A DNA stretch of 64,000 nt from RUG334 sp045599645 (GTDB taxonomy: Bacteria; Muiribacteriota; Ozemobacteria; Ozemobacterales; Ozemobacteraceae). The stretch covers positions 1 through 64,000 of the forward strand of contig JAZRWI010000023.1 of NCBI GenBank assembly GCA_045599645.1, written 5' to 3'. The notes beneath the pieces are model-generated. The model did not search any database. It worked only from the letters and a program-made list of their open reading frames with translations, and had not been told where the DNA came from. Made by a program: the position numbers and the translations under genes. Below, one piece after another: positions 24,800 to 36,200 of this stretch (positions within the stretch are counted from its first letter, which is position 1; every line of letters begins with the position of its first letter).

Positions 24800-27177
24800 T
24801 TAAAAGGTATGCTAAAAAATCAGGACAGGCTTTGATAGTAATATTGATGATATGCCTATTTTTAGGCATAGTAGCTTGTGTTGTATTGAATCTTCAAAGC
24901 AGTCAGATTAATCTCCTGTCTAAGTCTGCAAAGGATTATTTGGCTTTGAGTGTAGCAGAATCAGGCTTGCATTGTGTTCTTGCTGAAATGAAAGCCGATT
25001 ATCAGTTTGTAACTCACGGCAATCCTTATGTTCCGAATCCAATAGATAAATGGCCATCAGCTGCTGAAAGACGATATAATTACATCCAAAGCAGCAATTT
25101 GCTTAAGATTGGTAGTAATGGTCGTGGCACATATACTGGTTCTGTTGAATTTCCGTCTATGAAGATGAAAGGCGACTTCAAGGTTAGAATGAAGCTTCTT
25201 GCATCTAAGAATAGTGACAAGTCAAAAACCGTTGATGAAAGACACAGATATTTCTTGTTGGAAAGCTATGGCAAAGTAGGGGAGTCCTGTAGAAAAATTT
25301 CTACTATTGTTGAAAGATTTGTTCCAGGCAATTTCCTGCTTTATGATGGGCAGGTTCTTGATGTCGGCGGATATGGCCCATACCGTATAACCCCTGGCAT
25401 GATGACATCTGGTAGATTGTATGGCCATGAAATGGTTATTTTTAGCAAGCGTGGCAACGTAGACAGAACTGCTGAATTGTCTAAAATTGAAAAAATATCT
25501 ACACCTGGTTACATAAGATCTGAAGCTCCTGTTAATTATGAATTCTTCTGTGGACCTAAAGGCAGTATAAAGCCTGGAAATGACTCTACTGATCCTGATA
25601 AATTCCAAGCTGTGGCTATAAAGCAGGGTGGAAAAGTTACAGACAGACTTATACTTGATGGAAACCATGGTGGAAAGCCACAGCTGTTACCTCCTTTGAA
25701 TCCTTCCTATTGGAGAAATGCAAAGAAGCCTGCTCCAGAAATTTTGCGTGCTGGCAGCTCTTTTGAAGGTTTTAAGGAATCTAAATGGCGAAATCCTGCA
25801 AAACCAGGTGAAGTTGTATATGATTTATTCTTTGGTTGGGATTTTCAAAATGAAACAAAGAGCTTCTTGATATATTCTGAAGTTCCACTCAGAATTTGGG
25901 GCTGTCCAAAATGGAAAGCTTTAACCATTTTTTGCGAAAAGGATGTTTATATAGCTGGTGATTTTAATGCTAACCCAGATGGCATACAAAGCTATACAGA
26001 CGGCTATCGGTCATATTCTAAGGCTCCTAGAAACGGAACAGACAAAAATGGTTGCCAGGTTATGTCCATGGGCAGAATATGGTTTGACTATTCTAATCCT
26101 ATGAATTTCCTGCGTAATGAAATGGAAGTTGTAATGGATTATGATATTGCTTGTACACTAAATGTTGCTGAACCAAGCAATCTTGTTTTGAAATCCATTG
26201 TTTGGCCGGCACGTAGCGCAACAGGTCCTTTGAAACGACGTATGCCAATGACTTTCTTGAACTTTACAGCAATCAATACTCTGTTTAATATGCCAAAGGA
26301 AGATCCAGAACTGATTGCAGCTGTTTCTGCCATTGTTGGCCTTCACCCGTCACTTTCAAGGCTCAGGGCTTATTTAAACAAACCAGGCGAAAAAGAAGAT
26401 GGTGATAATGGCTCGTGGAGTCTACCTGCGGCTCCAAGCAATAATACTTCTGCAGATGCTAGTATGAGCGGTGGTGGCACTGAAACTCAGCAAGAACCAG
26501 CTCCTGCTGTTTCCGCATCAGATGACGGAACTTCTGACCCGGAAAAGCAGAAGGTTCATTTCCCTATTACCAGCAAATTGGTTAGAACAGGTGTTTATGA
26601 AGCTATTGGCGTTCAGGCATATACCGTAGGTACTATTCTTCCTGGTGCCAGAGATAAGCTTATTAATATGATTCTTAATGAAGCAGAAAAAGAAATGGAT
26701 GAAGATGAACCAAATCCCGACTTAGGACCATGGCACATTGCTGATAGAATTTTCGAACTTGCTGTTAATCACAAGGATACCGGTGTCCGTTTCCCAGAAA
26801 TGACAGTTAATGCTATTCTTGTCGATTCGGCAGAACTTAATGCAAGATGGGATTTTGGCAATAGTTCAAATAAGGTCCGCAATGAATTAGGCAATATTCA
26901 AAGCAAGGAAATGCGCTCGTTCCCATGGATAAGTGCAAACTCAAGATTTATTTTAAGACATCATGGTTCAATGGTTCATTTGCGCAACAGAAAAGTAAAA
27001 GAATTCTTAAATGGTTCTTTACGCGATGACCAGTCTGTTATCAGACATATGGCCTTTGATTCAACCTTTGCTAGCGGTGGTGGCGATTATTTCCCGCCAT
27101 ATCCAATATCTGGTTTTACCATTATCAATTGGCAGGATGAATATTGCTCTGAAGAAGATTATAATAAAATTAATTAA
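24796..27177 (+). CDS. Large PilX/PulK-like pseudopilin
   Basis: 793 residues. The N-terminus (SGQALIVILMICLFLGIVAC, then LNLQSSQINLLSKSAKDYLA and LSVAESGLHCVLAEM) is typical of PilX or PulK-type minor pilins, which lack Glu at +5 and carry an extended polar domain. A low-complexity Ser/Gly/Pro/Ala linker (about 535-580) splits two large domains of unknown fold. The gene completes a V-W-X type set that in other systems primes pilus or type II secretion pseudopilus assembly. The 120-base gap before the giant lipoprotein gene carries a possible promoter. Confidence 0.85.
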   Translation: MIKRYAKKSGQALIVILMICLFLGIVACVVLNLQSSQINLLSKSAKDYLALSVAESGLHCVLAEMKADYQFVTHGNPYVPNPIDKWPSAAERRYNYIQSSNLLKIGSNGRGTYTGSVEFPSMKMKGDFKVRMKLLASKNSDKSKTVDERHRYFLLESYGKVGESCRKISTIVERFVPGNFLLYDGQVLDVGGYGPYRITPGMMTSGRLYGHEMVIFSKRGNVDRTAELSKIEKISTPGYIRSEAPVNYEFFCGPKGSIKPGNDSTDPDKFQAVAIKQGGKVTDRLILDGNHGGKPQLLPPLNPSYWRNAKKPAPEILRAGSSFEGFKESKWRNPAKPGEVVYDLFFGWDFQNETKSFLIYSEVPLRIWGCPKWKALTIFCEKDVYIAGDFNANPDGIQSYTDGYRSYSKAPRNGTDKNGCQVMSMGRIWFDYSNPMNFLRNEMEVVMDYDIACTLNVAEPSNLVLKSIVWPARSATGPLKRRMPMTFLNFTAINTLFNMPKEDPELIAAVSAIVGLHPSLSRLRAYLNKPGEKEDGDNGSWSLPAAPSNNTSADASMSGGGTETQQEPAPAVSASDDGTSDPEKQKVHFPITSKLVRTGVYEAIGVQAYTVGTILPGARDKLINMILNEAEKEMDEDEPNPDLGPWHIADRIFELAVNHKDTGVRFPEMTVNAILVDSAELNARWDFGNSSNKVRNELGNIQSKEMRSFPWISANSRFILRHHGSMVHLRNRKVKEFLNGSLRDDQSVIRHMAFDSTFASGGGDYFPPYPISGFTIINWQDEYCSEEDYNKIN

Positions 27178-27260
27178 CTAAGCTTCGCAGGCGGTTTATA
27201 ATCGGTTTTATATTTGATTTATTTTTTGTTGGTTTTTGTGCAAAAAAAGGCCTCTTACCC

Positions 27261-27290
27261 TTGATTTAATGTCGGTTTTTGTAGTACGAT
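27261..27290 (+). promoter_or_regulatory. Possible promoter of the giant lipoprotein gene
   Basis: TTGATT (27261-27266), 18-base spacer, TACGAT (27285-27290), ending six bases before the ATG. If used, the mRNA would be leaderless. TACCCTT (27256-27262) and AAGGGTA (27291-27297) form an inverted repeat spanning this region and reaching the start codon. Confidence 0.3.
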
Positions 27291-27296
27291 AAGGGT

Positions 27297-30200
27297 ATGC
27301 GCGCGAAGTATTTTCTAATAATTTTAATTACAATAATAATTTTCCTCGGCTGCGGCGGAGGTGGCGGTGGCTCAGGGGTCAGCCGCAAAATTATTTCTGG
27401 GCAAATTTCTGGCAATATTTCTTTTGACGAAATACTTGCTTCAGAACGTGCAATAATTGCTAGCAATGCAGAATCTTTGCGTGCGACAGGCTTTAATCAG
27501 GCTGTGGTTTTTATAGAAGAATTACCTGCAAGAGCTGTTTACCCAGATTCTAACGGTAATTATTGCTTTACTGATTTGCCTTTCGATACTAATTTTCATA
27601 TTATAGCCCGCATTAATTCTTTGACTGGTAAGGTTTATAAATCCAGAAGTTCTTCTGTATATGTTGAAGAAACAAGACCGGAAGCTGTTAAGAATTTTTA
27701 TATTTCGTCGGCAGATGAGGCTAAATACCAGATTAGACTGCAGGTAAATGATACAAAAGACAATCCTGTCGGTAAATGTAACATATGGCTTTGGGGTGAA
27801 GAATTTTCTCTTGATGAAGGCGGTTGTTATCTTTCTCCAATGATGCCTCTGGGTGCCATTGGAAAAATGAAGGTCATTCCTCCTGCTAATAAGGAATTAG
27901 CTGCTTTGGAATGTGATATTGATTCTTCAACATTTCAGAGTGAAATAAAAGGAGTTTCTTCTGTCACATTGCCACCACAAGGCATAACCCAGAAACGAGC
28001 TCCATACGTTAGTGTCAGAGTGGGTGAACTACTTCCCGGAGGTTTTGCAATAAGAATTTATGGTAGTGCAGTAGATCCACAGAATGACTATCTGGAATAC
28101 GAATGGACTACAAATGTAGGCTCTTTTACATATACTAGCATTGATAAGAGTTATGTTGAATGGGCGATTCCATCTGAGCCGACAAATGCTGTAATCAGAT
28201 TTAAAGCGAATCAGGTTTCTTCTACGCTTTATCCTCTCCTTTATAGCTATGCAGAACTATATATTAAGATATCAAAAGATGGTAAGATTTCTTTCCCTGG
28301 AGAAATCATAATAGTTCCAACACAAAGAAGCATTGATATTATTTCATCTGCAACATCTCAGATTACAGGTGATACTATTGCTTATTATGAAGCGAATGCT
28401 TCGTTCCCAAATGAATTAGAAATATCTTATGCTTGGGATTGCACAGATGGGACTATTGAATCGGGAAATAATTCTAAGAGAGTCTTCTGGCATTCACCAC
28501 TCCTTAAAGCTTACGAGTCAAAGGTTGCAACATTAACTTGCTGTGCTTCTGATGGAATTGCAACTGTTTCAAAGGAATTGTCTATCAGTGTTACAGCCTT
28601 TCCGACTGTTGTTATTTCTTCTCCCGTAGATTCCGAATTCTATCCTGGCGAAATAACTTTTAACGGCTTTGCAAAGGACTATCTCGGAAATATTATTGAT
28701 GCCGAAGCTTTTGAATGGTATATCGCTACCGATACAAGTGATTTTCAGTTCGTTTTGTCTGGTAATGCAAGCTTCACATATAATTTTACCCAGAAAGGGC
28801 AGTATTCTATAGCTCTTAATGCTCCTGATATTTCTGGTATTGTTGGTTCTGCCACAAAAGAAATAAATATTTTGAACTGCTTGCCTGTAATAAAAATTCT
28901 TAGTCCGGAAAATGATTCGGGATACCTGAAAAATGATACTGTTATTTTCAGTGCGGATATTACAGACTATGAAGAAGGTAAAATTACTGATCCAGAACGC
29001 GTTACATGGAGTTCTGATATTGATAATCTAATCGGTTCTGGCACATATTTTGAAGTAGCTTCTCTATCCAAAGGTATGCACACCATTACTGTAACAGCTG
29101 TCGATAATGACGGTGGCACGGCTTCAGATGCTATTGTAATCTGGTATGATATGCCTGCTAGAATTACACTTACCCCTGAAAGTAATTCTGTATTTTTTGA
29201 TAATGAATTTACTTTAACTGCTAAAGGAGTAAATGAAGGCAACAAGCCTTTGGATATTTCCACCTATAAATGGTATTTGGATGGCTTCGACTGGGCAAAA
29301 GATGGGGTCGATACTGTTACTGCCACAGGACTTACTGCAGGTTTGCATACTATAAAAGTTATTGGTCGCAATAAGGCTTCAGAAGTTGTAAGTAACGACT
29401 ACGTCTATCAGGTTGGTTATTCTGCACCTTCAATAAATTCTCCTGCGTCTGGAACCAGATTTGATGTTGGTTCTTCTATTACTTTTGTAGCTGCTCCTCC
29501 TGCAACGGGTTCTTTGGCTTTTAATTGGTATCTTAACGGGGGTTCAAACTCACTTGGTTCTTCTACTACTCTGATAACTACTCTTGAAAAAGGTCGTTAT
29601 GAGTTTGGATATGTTGGGACAGATGCCGCAGGAAAGACACTTTGTAGTTCGACTACTGTTGTTGTTGAAAATGTCCCTGTTGTTACAATTGATAATGTTG
29701 CTACTGGTTCAATGTTTTTTGTTACTCATGACATTGAATTTAAGGCTACAGCCGATGTTCCAGATAGTAATGTCGCATGGTATCTTGATAACTCAGATAC
29801 ACCTGTAAAGATAGGCAAAAATATAGCACTTTCTCAGGTTAGCTTACCCAAAGATATTGAAGCTGGTTATCATACAATATCTGTTGTGGCTACTGGGGAA
29901 TTTGGCACTATAGCCTCTGCTTCTGTTGGTTTTACTTCCGGTATCGAAGCTGTAAGCATTGCTAAGCCGACTAATACAACATTTGCTGAAAACGAAAATA
30001 TTGAGTTCCTGGCAAAACCAATTGTTAGCGGACTTCCAATGCAATGGTATCTTGATGGCAGCCCATGGAAAACTCAAACTTCATTTAATCATAGTTTCTC
30101 AACAGCTAAGGCATATACAATAAAACTAGTTGCTACAGATAGTGCCAATATTGCTTGTTCTAAAGAAATTACTTTAAACGTTGGTCTTTTCCCGGTAATG

Positions 30201-33200
30201 AATTTTGTTATTGTGGATGCGAACGGCAATGAAGTAGATCCTGATAACAAGGCTTTCTTTGCTGGAACAGCTATAACTGTTCGTGGTAGTGGTATTAACC
30301 CGGTTGATAGCAGTGTAATTTCCGGTAGGAATATGTCCTGGTATGCTTATGATGCTTCTGATAATCCTATAAAGCTTTCGACTGATGGAGAAAATAATGG
30401 TCAGATTACCGTAAGTGCTTCTGAACTTGCTTTATTTGGTGAAGGTATCAGGAAGGTAGAACTTCGTGGTAAGGCTAGTGCTACATCTGATTCTTATGGT
30501 TCAAAGGTAAAACAGGCTTATATAAATTTACCACAATTGAATTATACAAGACCCGTTGAAAATCAGATTATACATCTTGATGCTTCTAAGCAGTATTCTG
30601 AAGTTTTCGTTGCTTCTGGTACCCCAAATGCTGTTGAACCACTGAAATTTGAATGGTGGTTGAATTGGGGAACTGCAGAGGCTCAAAAACTGACTGACTT
30701 TAATACAGGTCTAGGCTACGGCTCCTATATGGAACTGTCAATTGCTAGTGGAAATCAGTATCTGACATTTATTGGCACTGACTCGGCAGGGGTTGTCAGT
30801 AAGGTTACTAAAAAGCTTGTAATAAGCGATAATGCAGCTATTGAATTTACACCAGATAATGGCGCTGTATTATTTGCAAATCAACCGTTCAGTTTGGAAG
30901 TAAATGACACTGTTGTTAAAGAAAGCATTGAGTGGTTGCTCAAGTATAACGGTGGAACTGAAATTTCTCTTTCTCCAAGAGGTTCACCTTATTCGATAGA
31001 TGCTTCTAAGCTTTCAAGCTATTTTTCTAATAACGGATACTATGAAATAACTGCTAGTGGGGTTAATGCTCTTAATGTTCCTGCTTCTGTAACGAATAAA
31101 ATCTATTACGGTTTAACTGATGCCAAGATTATTTCACCAGCATCAGGGACAAGATTAGAACTTGGTTCTATACAGAATTTCGTGGCAACACCTACTGTTG
31201 ATAGTGCTTTCGATGTTAGAGCACAGAGTTCCTATTGGAATATTGATGGCTATAAGGTAGACACATACAACAATATCTGTGATTTCAACGCTAATCTGGC
31301 TGGTGGTTATCATACCTTAGAATATGTAGCCATAGATGGTGCAGGAAATCAAACTAGCGATTTAATCGATGTTTTATTTGATAATATTCCTATTATAGGT
31401 CTTACAGAGCCTAATGTAGGTAGTGATGATATTTATGTTTTTGGTAATGATAATAGCTTTGTATTTACGGGTTCTGGAACTGTCAGCGTAAATCCAGGAA
31501 TGAACCCTGCTTCTAATTATAAATGGTATACAAATGATGATTTTTCTACATACGTTTCAGGTCAGTCTGTTCCTGGTAATTCTCTGAATTTTCACACAGG
31601 TGAAAATACTGTTATTGTTACTGCTGAAGACCAGTTCGGATTAGTTGGGACATATTCTCATACTGTCTTCTACAATGAACCCATAGCTGCTATTACTTCA
31701 CCGGTAGAAGGTCAGAACATGTTCAATGAAGATATAGTTTGTAAAGGGAATGAATCGCCCCACATAGTGATGGATTGGTATCTGAACGATGTTAAAGTTG
31801 GAACAGGAGATAATATTACAATATCAAAGACAGACCTGAACATTAGGCCTGGTCGCAATACCATAACATATATTGGCACAGACAGTTTTGGAATACCATC
31901 ATCTGATAAAAGAAATATAATAGTCGGTGATAAACCTGGATTGCAGATCTGGCTGCCTAACAGTGTTTTATTGACTGAAAATGATGCTTTCTTCCCGGAT
32001 GATTTATTACTGACTGGTGTGGGTACTAGCTCAAGTGACGTTACTGAATCTATACTTCCAGAAAACATGAACTGGTATGTTGATGATGTATTGACAGTCT
32101 CTGGAAATTCAACATTCAACGTTTCTGGTTTATCCGGACTTCATAAAATCACTCTTGCCGGTAAGGATAGCTTTAATGTTAGTGGCGAATATTCTGTAAA
32201 TGCTTACTTTGGCGAGACAACTCCTTCAATAATTTATCCTGCAACAGAAAACGAACATTATACACGTACTGTTCCTTCAGAAACGATTAATTTTGAAGGT
32301 AATTCGTTAACAGGTCCAATAACTATTTCATGGAATTTGAAGGATCAGAGTGGGGTATCTACTGCTCAAATTAACAGAACCTTCTCCATGAGCTCCAGTT
32401 CCTTTGCTCCCGGTGTTTTGTCGATAACTTATTCTGGAACAGACTGTGCTGGTCGCGTTAAATCTGTTACAAGGAAAATAATTGTTTCAAATGAACCTGT
32501 TATTTCATTCACACCTGGTAATAATGCCGCAATTCTGGATGGTTTCGGATTTACACTTACTGCAAATGCAGTTCAGGATGATGCTTCTCAGGATGGCATG
32601 GAGTATGAATGGCAGATTAATGAAACTGCAGTAACCGGTTCTAATCAGATTCTGAATATTCCAGCTAATGACGCCAGATTCAGCAGTGAATTCAAGAATA
32701 CTGTAAAACTGACTGTTACTGACTGTTGGGGTATTTCAACTTATACTACCAATGATATATATTGGAAGCTGCCAGGCTTAACTATTGCAGAACCGGCTCC
32801 TGATACTACTTATAGCGGAGATTACGGAGATGTATTCTTCAAGGCTTCTACTTTACAACCATTATTCAGTGATTCCTTTAATAGTGGCAATATAACCCTT
32901 ACCTGGGAACGTAGAAAGCCAGACAACACTTTTGAAGAAGTTGCTCATGGAAAAACTGCATATATTGAGCTTTTACAGGGTGCAAATACCATTCAGTTGT
33001 GCACAGAAGACTCTGTTGGTCACGTAAAAACATCTTCTATCGATCTTATTTCTAACTATCCACCATTTGTTGAAATCATTACTCCAAAGCCAGGAGACAC
33101 AAATGTATGCTTCTTTGCAAACAGTGCAGCTACCTTTATTGGGTCTGCTACTGAAAGAATTACTGGCACTCAGCTAACAGGAACAAATATGACCTGGAGT

Positions 33201-36200
33201 TTGGATGATGGAACATTAACGACTAACTACATATATGCTATTGATAAGAATAAAGTTAGCAATGGTGCCCATCATCTGACATTTACTGCTAAGGATAAAT
33301 TAAATACTAGTAATACTGTTATTCTCAATTTTAAATATGGTCAGGTTAATGCTTCTATTACATCACCAGCTTCTGGGACCATTGTTCCTATAGGTTCTTC
33401 TGTAGATATAATAGCTGCTCCACCGGAAGCCGGGTTAGATGAAATTCCAATGCTCTGGACATTAACAAATCTTTCTACTGGTGTAACCACTAACCTTACT
33501 GTAGCTAAGACTGCAAATAGCACTATTAATCATAATTTTGCAACAAAAGGCTGCTACCGGATAACCTATATAGGCACAGACAGCGCTAATATCGTAAGTT
33601 CTTCAAAGATTGACCTCATAGTTGAAGACGCTCCTACTGCCAGCATCAAAACAAATCTTAATCAGCCGGCTGCCAATGCTGTTTATTTCACTATCACTAA
33701 GGGATATGTTCCTTTCACTGGTGTCGGAATTTCCTCTATTGATGGTTCTACAATAGTAAATACAAATTTGTCCTGGTATTTATATAAGGGTATAGATACT
33801 TCTACTTCACCCAAACAAACGGCAAAGGGAACTGCAACATTCAATACAAACTATAGCAGTTACACTGATGAAGAAGATTATACCGTTGCTCTTTGTGTAA
33901 AAGACAATTTGGGGGCTGTTGCAACAGAAACAGCTACCTTCTATTATGGCCAGCCTGTGGCTTCAATTGTATCGCCGGCTTCTGGAACTGTTTATAATAT
34001 AGGAAGCACTGTAACCTTTGAGGCTGTTGCGCCTAATGCAAATCAAACCTCAGCTAAGCAGGTTCCAATGCAATGGTTTATGAATGGAGTAGCTCAAGGT
34101 GCTGCTTCTCCAGATAACTATACTAAGACTTTGACCTTCAGTAATCCCGGAGTTTATACAATCAGCTATGTTGGAACTGATAGTGCCAATGTTACCAGTG
34201 AAGACAAGATTTGTGTAATTATCGAAAATCCTCCGACTGTTAATATAAAGACTGCTCTTAATAATGATGCAGACGGTTCTTACTTCTATCAGATAACAAA
34301 TGGCAATATTACGTTCAATAGTAATATTGTTCATGGAACGACTGTTAATAACTATTCTTGGAAGTTATATGCCGGTTTAGATACTAGCACTGCTATGATT
34401 GATTCAGCAACAACCAAAAATTATAGCATGACATATACTAAGCTTAATTCTAATCCTGGATACTTAACAGTAGAATTTACAGCAACTGACTTGTATGGTG
34501 CTTCTAATTCAAAGATTGCAACCTTCTATTACGGTCTTGCTGTTCCTGATATTGCAAGTCCAAGCGCTCATCTGCGAATTCCTGTAGAATCGGCTAATGC
34601 AGGTATAAAGCTTGTGGGTAATGCAGACAGCCGATTGGCTCCTAAGTGGTTTGACGGTGATACTGAAATTACAAATCCAGATACCTTTAAGCCAAGCGCT
34701 GGTAGTCACATGATTCGCTATGTTGCAACAGACTCTGCGAATGTTGCAATGTCTGATACTGTTCAGATTGATGTTAACGATAGGCCTTATGTAAGCATCA
34801 AGAACACAAATAACACTGATGTAGATAATTCTGTATATTTTATTCTCTCTGGGTCAGAATCAATTAAATTCGTCGGTTCAGCAACAGCTGTTATAGGTTT
34901 AACACCTATAGCTACAAATAAGATGACCTGGACTTTATATCCTGGTGAAGGTGTTGGAGGGACAGGCAAGACCATTGCAGGTAACTCTGATAAAACAGTT
35001 ACCTTGAATAGCTCATCATTTACCAGTGGAGCAGGCACATATACTATAACATTAGAGGCTGAAGATGCTCTCGGATTCACTAACGAAAGCGTTCAAACCT
35101 TCTATTATGGCCATATTCTTCCAGAGATTATACAGCCTGATAGAACAGAATTCATGTTGTCTGAAGGGACTAGTGGAATTACCTTTGAAGGCAATGAAGA
35201 CAGTAATGCTCATATTGGCATGACCTGGTATTTCAATGGTGTGGCTGGAGCTACAGCTGTTACCACTACCAAGACCTTTACTAGTCCGAATAATTATACT
35301 GTTACTTATAAAGGAACCGACGCTTCTGGTAGAGAAAAATCTGCTACTAAAACTATCTTGGTCAATAATCGTCCATCAATACATATACAGAAATTCTTTG
35401 AAGGAACTCCTGTCGCTGGAGATACTGCTTCAAATTCATACTATTTTGCTTTGGCTCCAGGCGAACAACTGAGGTTCCAAGGTGACGCAAAGTGTGCTCA
35501 GGATAACTCAGATGTAGATACAGCCAGTCTTACCTGGAAGCTTTATTCTGGAACTGGTATTGGCTCCGGATTAAAGCAGACTATTAATGGTGTAAATCCC
35601 GTTGTATTTTCTAGCTCTGATATTGGTAACACAGCAGGCACCTATACTATTGCATTAACAGCAACAGACAAGTTCGGTTCTTTCGATACTGCATGGGCAT
35701 CCTTCTATTATGGACATCCTGTTCCTGCTTTATCTTCTCCAGTAAATAACAGTAAATATACTGATGCTCCAGCAAGTATAAATTTATCTGCTGTTTCAGA
35801 AAACCCGTCTTTTACAGCAAAAACTTGGCAATACTGCTCTGGAGGTATAGCAACTACAACAACTACTGCAAGTTCTATAAATCTTGGACTTGGCACATAT
35901 ACAATTTCTTTAACGGCTGTTGATAGTGCCGGTGTTAAGAAGATTGCTGCTTCTAATGTTGTCGTAAATAAGGATCCTATAGTTACAATCACATCTCCGA
36001 CTACAGATTCTTATTATTTTGGCGGCCAGACATTGACTTTCACTGGTACTGCCCAAAAAGGTGATGGCACTACTAACCTGCCAACTAGTGGAATTACATG
36101 GTATAGAAGTTCTTCTACAACAGGAACAGAAAAGAAGCTTGGTGAAGGAACCACATCTATCAGTGTATCTGCTGCTGATATAGGTACAGGAACCTGGTAT

